Below are positions 7,729 through 16,485 of a DNA stretch of 64,000 nt, one piece after another. The position numbers and the translations under genes were made by a program. The DNA comes from QIAW01 sp035487295 (GTDB taxonomy: Bacteria; Acidobacteriota; Terriglobia; Terriglobales; Acidobacteriaceae), in contig DATHMH010000001.1 of the NCBI GenBank assembly GCA_035487295.1, positions 62,001 to 126,000 on the forward strand, written 5' to 3'. The notes under the pieces were generated by a model. The model made no database searches. It was not told where the DNA came from and was given only the letters and a program-made list of their open reading frames with translations. How positions within the stretch are numbered: position 1 is the first letter of the stretch; each line of letters begins with the position of its first letter.

Positions 7729-10017
7729 TTACTGTTGCAGTGCCGTAGCAGCCTGCGTCTGTCCGGAGCGCAGGTAGGCTTCCGCCAGATGCTGGCGGAA
7801 TTGCACTAAGGTATTGTTGGCAACCGGAGTCAGGGCGGCCATCTCGATGGCTTTCTTCAGCACCAGCACTGCCTGGGAGTATTCATGGCGCTTCAGGTGC
7901 ACGACTCCCAGCGTGTCGAGCACGGCTGGATTTTGCGGAGCCAGCAGCCGCGCTCTTTGCGCCAGCACCAGGGCGCGGTCGAGGTTGGCGCCTTGCTCAG
8001 CGTAGATCCAGGCAAGATTGTTGGCCGCGGCTCCGGAGGGGTCGCCCTGCTGCAGAAGTTTTTCATAATCTTCCGCAGGGTGTTTTGCGCCGGAAGCGGT
8101 TTGAGCTGTGGCCGGGCGTGAACTCTTCAGCAGTTCATTGGCCGCTGCCTGTTGCCCCGACTGAATGTAAAGCTGCGCCAAAGCTGTGGCCGCGCTGGTG
8201 CGCTGCGGGTCCCAAAGCAAAGCGCGCCGCAGGCAGCGGCGAGCGTCGGGCCTCCATCCGTTCTGGGCGTAGAGTATGCCGGCAATCTCCATAAGCGCTG
8301 GAGAGCGGGGAGCGCTGGTGGCCATCTTTTCAATCTTCGCCAGCATGACCCGGCCGACCGTGCCGCGCTGGTAAACCTGGGCCAGCTCCTGGGTGGCAGA
8401 TTGTGAATGCGGCTCCAGCAGCAGCGCCTGTTCGTATTCAATAAGCGCCGTGCCCAGATTGCGCTGCTGGAGCGCGATTCCACCAAGAATTTCGTGGGGT
8501 TCTGCCGAGGCAGGATTGGCGGCCAGCGCCCGCCGCGCAATTAGCCTGGCTTGATCGAACCGGCGAAGGACGGCAAGGGAGCGGGCATAAACGCAAAGCG
8601 CCTGAAAGTTGGCCGGCTCCTCGCGGATAACGCTGCTGATGATTCCTTCGGCCGCAGCGGCGTCGCCGGAATCGAGTGCCTCGGTCGCCATTGCGATTCG
8701 TGCCGGAGTGAATCCGGGCGCAATCTGCAGGGCCGTCTGCCATTCGGTCCTGGCCAGGTTAGGCAATCCATTGCGTTGCCGCACCAATCCTAAGACGTAG
8801 TGGGCAGGAGCTGAGCCGGGGGCAAAGGCGACAGCTTGCTGCGCCTGCTCTTCGGCGGTGTTGAGATTGCCGAGCGCCAGCGATACCTCCGCCGCCAGGG
8901 CCATCGCCGTCGCCGGATCAAAATAGCTCCGGAACTGGCGCAGGTGGCCATGGGCGCTGGCCAGGGTGGCGGCAGAGGCGGCGTCATCGGCTTGTTTCTG
9001 CTGCTCTCCCAGTTGCAGCTCGGCTTCAATCAGGCGCGCCGCCACTGAGCTTCGTGAGAGACTATGAGTCTCTTCCGGATTCAGGAGAGCGGGTGAACCC
9101 AGGATGCGGTTGTAAAGCGCGGTTGCCGGCGTAGCGCGCCCGGCGGCCAGTTCAAAATCGGGCAAAGTCACGCGCTCTTCTGAACTGCCGGAGCCGAGTT
9201 TGCGTAAAATGTCTTCGGCTTCTTTGAGCTGGGTTTCGCGCGCCAGAAATTGCGCCAGGCGAAGCTCGGTCTCGGTCGAATCCTTCACCTTCACAGCCTG
9301 CCGGTAATCACTGGCGGCGGTGTTGCCGTCTCCCACGATTTCTTCCAGACGAGCCAGCGCAAGCCAGGGCCGCGGATCATGAGGCTGAACATTGGCCATG
9401 TCATGAAGAATTTTTCGAGCGGCGCCGGCTTGATTTTGCCGGGCGTAGGTTTCCGCCAGGGCCAGCGCAGCGTTGACCTGCGTGGGGTCGATGGCAAGAA
9501 TATGCGTTAAGACCAGCTTTGCCTCTTCCGTCCGGCCGCCGTCAATGAATGCGGTTCCAAGGACAGAAAGCGCCTCCAGGTTAACAGGATCGTTTTGCAG
9601 AACCGTATTGGCCTGCTCGGCTGCCCCGGCAATATCAGAGCCGGCCAGCAGCAGTTCGGCCAGGCGCACATGCGCGGCCGCGCTGTTGGGATTGTTTCGT
9701 ATGGATTGTTCCAGAACGTCGTAAGCCTCCTCGGGCCGGTTCAGGCTCCAAAGGCATTCGCCCATGCGGAGCTGGATCAACGCAAGAACTTCAGGCTCAT
9801 CGCTGGGGACCCTCTCGAGCAGATGGGCATACTGTTGAAGGGCAGCCAAATATTGTCCGGAGTGCTGCAGATATTCGGCTTTGTTGAAACTTTTTACCGG
9901 GTTGGCGCAGCCAGTGAGCGCAATCAACAGAATGAGCGCGCCCGCGAGCATAGTATTGGTTAAAGAAAAACATCTTTTATGAAATGACCTCTCAGCCATG
10001 GGGCCCGACAGCAACAT
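7729..10017 (-). CDS. Large TPR-repeat lipoprotein (PrsT-like)
   Basis: 762 aa. After a short basic N-terminus comes a lipoprotein signal (ALILLIALTGCAN) with a lipobox Cys at about residue 37. Almost all the rest is tetratricopeptide repeats with canonical A..L....P..... spacing, for example NPNSAAAHVRLAELLLAGSD and NPASAEPHEILGGIALQQRN. Size, lipobox and repeat density resemble the PEP-CTERM/exopolysaccharide-associated TPR lipoprotein family, but no exosortase or EPS gene lies nearby. It probably acts as an outer-membrane or periplasmic scaffold. The first Met at 10017 may not be the true start; MAERSFHK (9999) is an alternative. Confidence 0.8.
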   Translation of the reverse strand: MLLSGPMAERSFHKRCFSLTNTMLAGALILLIALTGCANPVKSFNKAEYLQHSGQYLAALQQYAHLLERVPSDEPEVLALIQLRMGECLWSLNRPEEAYDVLEQSIRNNPNSAAAHVRLAELLLAGSDIAGAAEQANTVLQNDPVNLEALSVLGTAFIDGGRTEEAKLVLTHILAIDPTQVNAALALAETYARQNQAGAARKILHDMANVQPHDPRPWLALARLEEIVGDGNTAASDYRQAVKVKDSTETELRLAQFLARETQLKEAEDILRKLGSGSSEERVTLPDFELAAGRATPATALYNRILGSPALLNPEETHSLSRSSVAARLIEAELQLGEQQKQADDAASAATLASAHGHLRQFRSYFDPATAMALAAEVSLALGNLNTAEEQAQQAVAFAPGSAPAHYVLGLVRQRNGLPNLARTEWQTALQIAPGFTPARIAMATEALDSGDAAAAEGIISSVIREEPANFQALCVYARSLAVLRRFDQARLIARRALAANPASAEPHEILGGIALQQRNLGTALIEYEQALLLEPHSQSATQELAQVYQRGTVGRVMLAKIEKMATSAPRSPALMEIAGILYAQNGWRPDARRCLRRALLWDPQRTSAATALAQLYIQSGQQAAANELLKSSRPATAQTASGAKHPAEDYEKLLQQGDPSGAAANNLAWIYAEQGANLDRALVLAQRARLLAPQNPAVLDTLGVVHLKRHEYSQAVLVLKKAIEMAALTPVANNTLVQFRQHLAEAYLRSGQTQAATALQQ

Positions 10018-10112
10018 GCCAGTTCAGATGAAGGTTTCGGCATCTGAGATGTGAGCCAAATGGCCTCATTGAGAGAGTGTTTAGACCGGACGTCCGCCGT
10101 GGCGCACAAGGG

Positions 10113-10820
10113 CTATTTTTCCAGTTCCGCAGCTTTCGCTGTCGCTTGCTGTATGGCCGCAATCAGGGGTTTAGCTTCGTCTGGCATGGCGATGCCTTCG
10201 CCCTTGAGAATCTGCTGCGGCCTGACTTTCTCGCGGTAGAGATTTTCGTCGGCGTCCCCATCGACACGAAGCGTCATGCCTGACACCGATACCCCGGCAA
10301 ACAGGCCGCGGGCGCGAGAATAGGAAAGCATCTGGGCTTTCATGACTTCGTTGGTAGAAGCCTCCTGGGTTCTGCCCACAGGTCCGGCGGCGACGCTGGC
10401 TTCGGCGCCCAGCTTAACCTTACTTTTCATGATGGATCGAGCGCCCTCGTCGTTGAGCACCAGGATGACAACGTCAGTGCCCTCGACGCCAAGCTGAAAG
10501 CCAATGTCGGCGCCGCCTGAGGCCATCATGATCGGCGCGCTCCATGGCCCCTTGAAGTCTTCCCCAGTGCGGCAGGTCATGACACCGCGTCCGTAGTCAC
10601 CGCCGATGATGAAGGCTGCTTTCTTGAGGTCGGGGATCACGATGACGCACTTTGTACCATCCAGAACACTGAGCGGAACGCCCTTATCCGGCGCGTTGAA
10701 TATGTCTTTCACGACATCGGCGGACGCGGTGATTCTGGCCCTTGCTTTTTCTCCCGTGTCGGCCCAGGCGAAAACAATCAGACCCAGAAAGATAATTCCT
10801 ATACTTGTAGTTCTTTTCAT
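10113..10820 (-). CDS. SYLF (Ysc84-like) lipid-binding domain protein
   Basis: 235 aa with a signal peptide (TSIGIIFLGLIVFAWA). The SYLF domain features are present: PLSVLDGTKCVIVIPDLKKAAFIIGGDYGRGVMTCR, GGADIGFQLGVEGTDVVILVLND and the alternating GAEASVAAGPVGR segment. SYLF domains bind phosphoinositides in eukaryotes; bacterial exported versions have an unknown envelope role. It is the last gene (in minus direction) of a run of small stress or envelope genes, each with its own ribosome binding site. Confidence 0.88.
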   Translation of the reverse strand: MKRTTSIGIIFLGLIVFAWADTGEKARARITASADVVKDIFNAPDKGVPLSVLDGTKCVIVIPDLKKAAFIIGGDYGRGVMTCRTGEDFKGPWSAPIMMASGGADIGFQLGVEGTDVVILVLNDEGARSIMKSKVKLGAEASVAAGPVGRTQEASTNEVMKAQMLSYSRARGLFAGVSVSGMTLRVDGDADENLYREKVRPQQILKGEGIAMPDEAKPLIAAIQQATAKAAELEK

Positions 10821-10852
10821 AATTTTAGACCTCGCCTGCCTGGAAATATCTC

Positions 10853-11437
10853 TCAGGCAGCTCTGCGTTGTTGCGCTTGATTGGGCAAGCTGTGAATGGC
10901 GCCGGCGAACCCGATCAGGGCTACACCGTCAAGGATCAGGTCGATACCGATTGCCATACCAATGAAGTAATTGCTGGCTGTGGTCCAGGTGGTCAAGAGG
11001 TAAATGCCGAGGACAACAGAGACTAATCCGGAAAAGGCCGTCCACCCCCACCTGGGAAACTGAATCACACTCGCCCCGGCTGCGCGGAACAGCCCTCCTG
11101 CGATGAACAGTAAAGCCAGCGCCATAGTCACTCCCGCGGCGCCTGCGTCCGGATGCCGTATCAAAAGATATCCGGTCACTCCGCGGATGATTGCGTTGAG
11201 CAGGTACAAAAAGAATCCATACCAGGTAAAGGCGCGAATTGCATTTGCCAGCCACACTACTCCGCTGATTGCGAGAACCCAGCCAAGCGCAAGAATTGAA
11301 AACTTCGTTGCAGTCTGCGCTTTCACGACGCACATGGCGCCAAGAACCGCCAGCAGAATGCCGAACACGAAAAACCAGGCCCAGGATCTCCTGAGTTGCT
11401 CGAGGCCGGCCGTGAAGAAATCAGAAACGCCAGTCAT
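10853..11437 (-). CDS. HdeD-family (DUF308) membrane protein
   Basis: 194 aa with six membrane helices in the repeated two-helix pattern of HdeD: WFFVFGILLAVLGAMCVVKA, ALGWVLAISGVVWLANAIRAF and later GMAIGIDLILDGVALIGFAGAI. In enterobacteria HdeD contributes to acid resistance at high density; here the role is inferred by family only. The start at 11437 is preceded by AAAAGGAGAACGAC. The frame stays open to 11500 and overlaps the M48 gene end by 4 bases in that longer form, which is unlikely to be real. Confidence 0.87.
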   Translation of the reverse strand: MTGVSDFFTAGLEQLRRSWAWFFVFGILLAVLGAMCVVKAQTATKFSILALGWVLAISGVVWLANAIRAFTWYGFFLYLLNAIIRGVTGYLLIRHPDAGAAGVTMALALLFIAGGLFRAAGASVIQFPRWGWTAFSGLVSVVLGIYLLTTWTTASNYFIGMAIGIDLILDGVALIGFAGAIHSLPNQAQQRRAA

Positions 11438-11496
11438 TGTCGTTCTCCTTTTTTGGACTGCCGTTATTTGGTTCGGCAGCACGGTTGAATCGAATC

Positions 11497-12315
11497 TCAA
11501 CGCAAGAACGCCTCCGGAGCATTCTTCGGAACAGAGAATGGTTGTGCCGACTTTGCGTCAGGGCTGAACTTTCCGAAGGTTGAGGGATTCTCGCGAAAAT
11601 GCCGCTCCAGGGCATCAACCCGGTGCTGATCGTCCGGATGATCTGACAAGAGCTGCGGCAATTGGTCAGGTTGGGCGTTTTTAAAATCCTGGAAGAGCCA
11701 AACGAGTCCCCAAGGGTTATATCCCGCGGAAGCACAGATATCGGAGCCGGTGAGGTCCGCTCTCGACTCGACATCCCGGGAATATTTGAGGGAATGAAGC
11801 TTGCCGAGGAGAAGGATGGCCAAAATATGCGCACGAGTAGGACCCAGAAGAATGGCGGAGCCAACTTCCCGCTTCTCGAGTTTCTCCTGCTTCTCCATCA
11901 AGGTTACAGTGTCGCGATGGATGGTGTGCGAGACTTCGTGGCAAAGAGTTCCGGCGAGTTGCTCCGTGTTCTTTACGAAATAGAGCAGCGAATCCACGAC
12001 GTACACATTGCCGCCCGGGGTGGCGAACGCGTTCGGCTGAGTTTCGTGCACCAGGTAGAACTTGAATGGATGGTTATATCGGGGCTGCGCAACCCGGGTG
12101 ATGGCATCCGCAATCGGCCGCAACTGGTCGTACAGGGGGGAAGATTCGATGATTTCTCCCTTAGCCTTCAGTTCGTTGAAAACTTCCTGGCCCATTTGCA
12201 GTTCTTTGTCCTGGCCCGTTCCTTCGTCCGCGGACTGGCCGCAAGCGATCGCAACGGCTACCAGACACAGCACCCCGATGGCATTCAGAAATGATCGAAG
12301 CGTTTTGTGTCCCAT
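11497..12315 (-). CDS. M48-family metalloprotease lipoprotein
   Basis: 272 aa. A lipoprotein-like signal ends at AVAIACGQS. The zinc protease motif HEVSH sits in LCHEVSHTIHRD (third ligand Glu in ESRADLTG), preceded by NAFATPGGNVYVVDSLL, the usual M48 substrate-binding strand. Periplasmic M48B proteases such as BepA and LoiP act in outer-membrane protein quality control. The C-terminus has DHPDDQHRVDALERHF, the common S/DHP..EdRi element of the family. TPRs are absent, so it is LoiP-like rather than BepA-like. Confidence 0.9.
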   Translation of the reverse strand: MGHKTLRSFLNAIGVLCLVAVAIACGQSADEGTGQDKELQMGQEVFNELKAKGEIIESSPLYDQLRPIADAITRVAQPRYNHPFKFYLVHETQPNAFATPGGNVYVVDSLLYFVKNTEQLAGTLCHEVSHTIHRDTVTLMEKQEKLEKREVGSAILLGPTRAHILAILLLGKLHSLKYSRDVESRADLTGSDICASAGYNPWGLVWLFQDFKNAQPDQLPQLLSDHPDDQHRVDALERHFRENPSTFGKFSPDAKSAQPFSVPKNAPEAFLR

Positions 12316-12374
12316 CGCTCATCTCCCGGTAAGAATTGATGTCCTTTGGCTGCTTCCCCCACGGATTGCTGAAT

Positions 12375-12417
12375 CAACAAGCCGCCCGTGCCCTGCAACT
12401 GCTCGGGCGGCTTGTTG
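12375..12417. terminator. Strong hairpin, possible terminator
   Basis: CAACAAGCCGCCCG (12375-12388) and CGGGCGGCTTGTTG (12404-12417) form a perfect 14-bp stem around a 15-base loop, between two minus-strand genes. It could end transcription of the coiled-coil gene upstream of it (in minus sense). No T-run follows on either strand, so a stable processed 3' end or a repeat is also possible. Confidence 0.5.
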
Positions 12418-12487
12418 GTCCGGGGCTACACGGTGTCTCAGAAAAAAAGAGCCCCTGCCCCTTGTGTCTCTCTCCGGTTGACTTTGT

Positions 12488-12802
12488 TCAGCTTGCTTTC
12501 GCCTGCACCTCATCCTTGAGCTTGGTGGCGAGTTCGCCCAGCGAGTTTTTCAACTTGGCCAGTTCCGTGTCGATCTCAGTCTTGACTTGCTCGACCTTTG
12601 CGTCGCCAGTTGTCTTCAGGTCTTGACGCTTTTTTTCAATCTCCTGCTGCCTGGTCTTTAGATTGTTGATGGTGTCGATCTCCGCCTGCGCCATCTTGTC
12701 CTTGGCGCGGGAGTGCAATTCTTCGAGCTGTGCTTTGGCCTGCTGCAACTGGGCGCTGATTTTCTCTTCGTATGCTTTTGTGGATACACTCTGCGTGCTC
12801 AT
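12488..12802 (-). CDS. Coiled-coil protein, unknown
   Basis: 104 aa, charged and helical throughout, with heptad-like spacing (YEEKISAQLQQAKAQLEELH, TINNLKTRQQEIEKKRQDLK, ELAKLKNSLGELATKLKDEV). No signal peptide or membrane segment. Start 12802 chosen because AAGGAGCAAGAGC precedes it. The pattern resembles small apolipoprotein- or phasin-like stress proteins, but no family can be named. It lies with DUF1269 and M48 genes in the same orientation. Confidence 0.7.
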   Translation of the reverse strand: MSTQSVSTKAYEEKISAQLQQAKAQLEELHSRAKDKMAQAEIDTINNLKTRQQEIEKKRQDLKTTGDAKVEQVKTEIDTELAKLKNSLGELATKLKDEVQAKAS

Positions 12803-12866
12803 GCTCTTGCTCCTTTTTTTATGTTTATGGATTTCTCCCGGTTTTTTGGCCAGCACGGATGATGGC

Positions 12867-13418
12867 TTAAGCCGCCTTCAAAACGTTCTCCACCTTCTTC
12901 TGCTGGTCCCGGCTCAACGTCGTGCTGAGGATGGTGCCGCCATAACCACGGAACTGGTCCACTACGACGTCTGGATTGGCTGTGCGCAGAAGCGCGTAAA
13001 CCGCCGAGTCACCGGGCTGGATCATCGCCCCGACGTTCTTGACAAAATCATCGGGGATTCCGAATTCATCTTTCCACCACGAAGCATCAAGGGCGCCTGC
13101 TCCCGCGCCAAGGGCGCCACCACCGAGAGCCCCGGCGGCAATAGCCCCCGCCGCCACCGCGGCGCTTGCTCCGCCGGTGAAGGGGATCGCGAGGGTGGCC
13201 CCGATGAGCGAGCCCCACAGACCGCCCCAGCCCGCGCCTTCGCCTGTGGTCATCTGGAAGCTCTGGTCGACCCGGAGCTTGCCGTTGTAGTCGCGGTAAA
13301 CGGCGACTGCGTCGTGCAGGTCCACGGCCCAGTCCTCGTTCATTCTCTGCAACTGGTTGAGCACGTCCGATGCCCGGTACATGTCTTTCTTAAAGCCAAC
13401 GACGATTAGTTGCGCCAT
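12867..13418 (-). CDS. DUF1269 membrane-associated protein
   Basis: 183 aa. The N-terminal alpha/beta part (LIVVGFKKDMYRASDVLNQL and LHDAVAVYRDYNGKLRVDQS) and the Gly/Ala-rich central hydrophobic segment (GGASAAVAAGAIAAGALGGG, flanked by GLWGSLIGATLAIPF) are typical of DUF1269. Other conserved elements are DDFVKNVGAMIQPGDSAVYALL and a late ILSTTLS. Function unknown; homologues are often found among stress genes. The start is preceded by AAGGAGAACAATC. Confidence 0.85.
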   Translation of the reverse strand: MAQLIVVGFKKDMYRASDVLNQLQRMNEDWAVDLHDAVAVYRDYNGKLRVDQSFQMTTGEGAGWGGLWGSLIGATLAIPFTGGASAAVAAGAIAAGALGGGALGAGAGALDASWWKDEFGIPDDFVKNVGAMIQPGDSAVYALLRTANPDVVVDQFRGYGGTILSTTLSRDQQKKVENVLKAA

Positions 13419-13845
13419 GATTGTTCTCCTTCAGTGTTGTCTGACGTTTCGATTGAGCGTGAGTTGATTTTGATTGAGCGCGAGTTGATTGAGCGTAGCG
13501 ATCCGGTCACGCCTGTGATTTTCCCTCCCTCGCTCTTTGCCATTGTTGTGCAATGCGAAGGCTGATCCAAAAGTTCTTAAAAATAATGGTATTCCTTGGC
13601 TACCGCAGGCATGCGCGCCGTGAAACGCCATAGAAGGACTTTTTCCGCAGCTTCTTAAAGCCCTGAGGGTTTTTCGAATTGCGCTGGCCTTCGGGAGTCA
13701 TGAGGCCGACTCTAACGCCTGGACATAGCTACCGCAATTCCTCGTGAGAATGAATTTCGGCTACGACCTTCGCCGTAGGCGGCATTCACAACACTTCCGC
13801 GCCTGACCGCACGGTACAGACCGGGCACATCCCTGACAGATCAGG
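13419..13845. other. Gene-free gap with short direct repeats
   Basis: 427 bases without a convincing gene. A short direct repeat is present: GATTGAGCGTGAGTTGATTTT (21 bases, 13451-13471) followed by GATTGAGCGCGAGTT (13472-13486) and GATTGAGCG (13487-13495). Nothing else recognised. Confidence 0.6.
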
Positions 13846-14994
13846 CTAGGCAACTGTGCGTTTAAGCTGGCCGCAGGCGGCGTAAATATCGCGTCCACGA
13901 GGCCGGCGGATATAGGCGGGAATGCCGGCATCGCGCAGGATTTTCTGGAATGCAAGCACGCGTTGTTCCGCAGGAGTGCTGAAGTGAATGTCCGGTCCGG
14001 GGTTGAGCGCAATCAGATTGATCTTGGCGCGCATTCCGCGGACCAGTTCTACCAGCTCATGCGCCTGTTGCTCGCCATCGTTGACCCCGTCGAGCAGCAC
14101 GTATTCAAACGTGAGCCGCTCGCGGTTTCGAAGGGGAAACTCGCGGGCGGCGGCGAGCAGTTGATGCAGGTCCCATTTTTTGTTGATCGGCATGATGCTG
14201 GTGCGGGCAGCATCGTTCGAGGCGTTCAATGAAATGGCCAGCTTGGGACGAAGCGGTTCTTCGCCAAAGTCATGGATGCGAGGAACAATTCCGGCAGTGG
14301 AGACGGTCATCCGCGACGCCGGGATTCCGATGCCTTCAGGATCGCTCAGCAGGCGAACTGCCTGCATGAAGTTCTCATAGTTGAGGAAGGGTTCGCCCTG
14401 TCCCATAAAGACCAGGTTGATGCGCTCGCGGTCAATGCTGACGCCGCGGTCGTTGAGAACGGCCAGCACCTGTCCGACGATCTCACCGGCCGTCAGGTTG
14501 CGCTGCAGGCCCAGCAGGGCAGTCATGCAGAACTGGCAATTTACCGCGCAACCTGCCTGGCTTGAAATGCAAATTGTCGCGCGATTAAATTTGCCCTCTC
14601 GCCAGTCCTTGTCTGCCTGGTCTGGCGCCAGGGATTCGCTGATTTCCAGATCGGCTTCTGATCCGTCTCCGGCCTCTCCGCCATCTCCTTCAGGCATCCA
14701 GACAGTTTCGACGCTTTGGCCATCGGGGAAGGCCATCAGATAACGGATGGTGCCGTCTTTGGAGGAGAATTTCTTCTGGATTTCCGGCAAGCCAACGCTG
14801 TAGCCCTCACGTGTGAGTTGGTCGCGGAAATCCACAGGCAGGGTAGAGATGGCCTGCAGCTCCCCCATGCGCTGGCTATAAATGGCCTGATAGAGCTGCC
14901 GGGCACGATACGAGGGTTGGCTGAAGCCTTCCATGATTCTCGTAAGCTCTTGAAAAGAAAGGCCTAATAAAGCGCATTTTAGCTGCTGCCTCAT
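13846..14994 (-). CDS. rlmN: 23S rRNA (adenine2503-C2)-methyltransferase
   Basis: 382 aa radical-SAM enzyme that methylates A2503 of 23S rRNA and A37 of some tRNAs. The CxxxCxxC cluster is C149-AVN-C153-QF-C156. C142 (TICISSQ) and C374 (YAACGQL) correspond to the methyl-carrying cysteines of RlmN. GQGEP (MGQGEPFLN) and the IALNPG motif are present. An acidic insertion of about 35 residues (101-135, GDGGEAGDGSEADLEISE) precedes the catalytic core and is not in E. coli RlmN. Confidence 0.95.
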   Translation of the reverse strand: MRQQLKCALLGLSFQELTRIMEGFSQPSYRARQLYQAIYSQRMGELQAISTLPVDFRDQLTREGYSVGLPEIQKKFSSKDGTIRYLMAFPDGQSVETVWMPEGDGGEAGDGSEADLEISESLAPDQADKDWREGKFNRATICISSQAGCAVNCQFCMTALLGLQRNLTAGEIVGQVLAVLNDRGVSIDRERINLVFMGQGEPFLNYENFMQAVRLLSDPEGIGIPASRMTVSTAGIVPRIHDFGEEPLRPKLAISLNASNDAARTSIMPINKKWDLHQLLAAAREFPLRNRERLTFEYVLLDGVNDGEQQAHELVELVRGMRAKINLIALNPGPDIHFSTPAEQRVLAFQKILRDAGIPAYIRRPRGRDIYAACGQLKRTVA

Positions 14995-15132
14995 GCATCC
15001 AATATCTGTCTATAATTGTAGAAGGTTCTTGCCCCCGAAAGCCTCTTTTCAAATCTTAACAAGAACAAACCTTGCAGCTATTGTACGTTGAGTGAGAGGG
15101 GCGCAAGAATACGCCGTGAAAGCAGGGAGAAA

Positions 15133-16410
15133 ATGGTAGACGAGCCGCGCAACATATATCGGGAAGTTTTACCCAACGGGTTGACCGTGTTGGCCGAAAC
15201 CATGTCGCACATCCGTTCGGTTTCTATTGGAATCTGGGTGCGGACCGGCTCGCGTCACGAGGATCCCGAGGCCAACGGCGTCTCCCATTTCCTGGAGCAC
15301 ATGGTTTTCAAAGGGACCAAGAGCCGCAGCGCCGAAGAGATTGCCCGCCAGGTCGACTCCATCGGCGGAAACATGGATGCCTTTACCGCCAAAGAGTGTA
15401 TTTGCTTCAACGTCAAGGTTCTCGACCAGCACATGCCCATCGCCATGGACGTGCTGAGCGATCTGGTGCTGAATCCCGTTCTCGATGTCAATGACATTAC
15501 CCGCGAGCGCGGCGTCATCCTGGAAGAAATCAAAATGGATGAGGACAATCCCGATTATCTCGTGCATGAGATTTTCACCCAGAATTTCTGGAAAGATCAT
15601 CCCTTAGGCAAACCGATTCTAGGCACCAAAGAAACGGTGCGGGCATTCGACCAGGATCTGCTCCACAGTTATTACCGCAAGCACATTCATCCGGAAAACA
15701 TCATCATTGCCGCCGCCGGTAACCTCGATTCCCGGCGTTTCGTAGACCTGATCAACGAGCGCTTCCAGAACTTCAAGCCCGGGAAAAACGGCCTGCACGA
15801 TACCCCGCCCGATGTGAAGGCGCGGATCATCATGCGCAATAAGAAAGCCCTGGAGCAGGTGCAGATTTGCCTCGGCGTGCCCGCTCATCCTATTTCCCAT
15901 GAGCGGCGCTATAGCGCTTATGTGCTCAACACACTCCTGGGTGGGGGGATGAGTTCGCGGCTTTTCCAGAACGTCCGCGAGCGCCAGGGGCTGGTGTACG
16001 CAATTTTCAGCGAATTGAATCCTTACCGCGATACCGGCTGCCTCTCGGTCTATGCCGGCACCTCGCGGCAGTCTGCCCCCAAAGTGGTGGAGTCGGTGGT
16101 AAGCGAGTTCCGCAGGCTGAAAGAAGACGGGGTTCCCGAGGATGAGGTTTGCCGCGCCAAAGATCAGCTCAAAGGCAATCTCATGCTCAGCCTGGAGTCC
16201 TCTACCTCGCGCATGTCGAACCTGGCGCGCCAGGAAATGTATTTCGACCGCTTCTTTGGATTAGACGAAATTATCGAGCGCATTGAGGCCGTGACCGCCG
16301 CCGACCTGCAAACCCTTGCCCGCGAATACTTCCAATCAGACAAAATCGCAGTCACCGTACTGGGCAATCTTGATAAGATAAAAATTTCACGCGAGCACCT
16401 GGCCTGCTGA
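15133..16410 (+). CDS. M16-family zinc peptidase (processing-peptidase type)
   Basis: 425 aa. The inverted zinc motif HFLEH is present (GVSHFLEHMVFKGT), with the distal Glu region (ERGVILEEIKMDEDNPD) and the C-terminal GGGMSSRLFQNVRERQGLVY characteristic of M16B/mitochondrial-processing-peptidase-like enzymes. This is the active-type subunit. The ATG at 15133 is preferred over 15088 because AGCAGGGAGAAA directly precedes it and the family N-terminus begins near RNIYREVLPNGL. No inactive-subunit partner gene is adjacent. Confidence 0.92.
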   Translation: MVDEPRNIYREVLPNGLTVLAETMSHIRSVSIGIWVRTGSRHEDPEANGVSHFLEHMVFKGTKSRSAEEIARQVDSIGGNMDAFTAKECICFNVKVLDQHMPIAMDVLSDLVLNPVLDVNDITRERGVILEEIKMDEDNPDYLVHEIFTQNFWKDHPLGKPILGTKETVRAFDQDLLHSYYRKHIHPENIIIAAAGNLDSRRFVDLINERFQNFKPGKNGLHDTPPDVKARIIMRNKKALEQVQICLGVPAHPISHERRYSAYVLNTLLGGGMSSRLFQNVRERQGLVYAIFSELNPYRDTGCLSVYAGTSRQSAPKVVESVVSEFRRLKEDGVPEDEVCRAKDQLKGNLMLSLESSTSRMSNLARQEMYFDRFFGLDEIIERIEAVTAADLQTLAREYFQSDKIAVTVLGNLDKIKISREHLAC

Positions 16411-16485
16411 CAATCATTCGACCCTGCAGTACCTGCTGGGAATTCTTTGTTCGATGATCCTGTCGGGGATTGATTCCGAACACTG

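Noticed and set aside
13451..13495. Direct repeats considered as a CRISPR fragment
   Set aside because: Units are too short, have no spacers and no cas genes are nearby.
13431..13631. 66-codon open frame on minus strand in the gap before rlmN
   Set aside because: Covers the short direct repeats, with no ribosome binding site or family resemblance.
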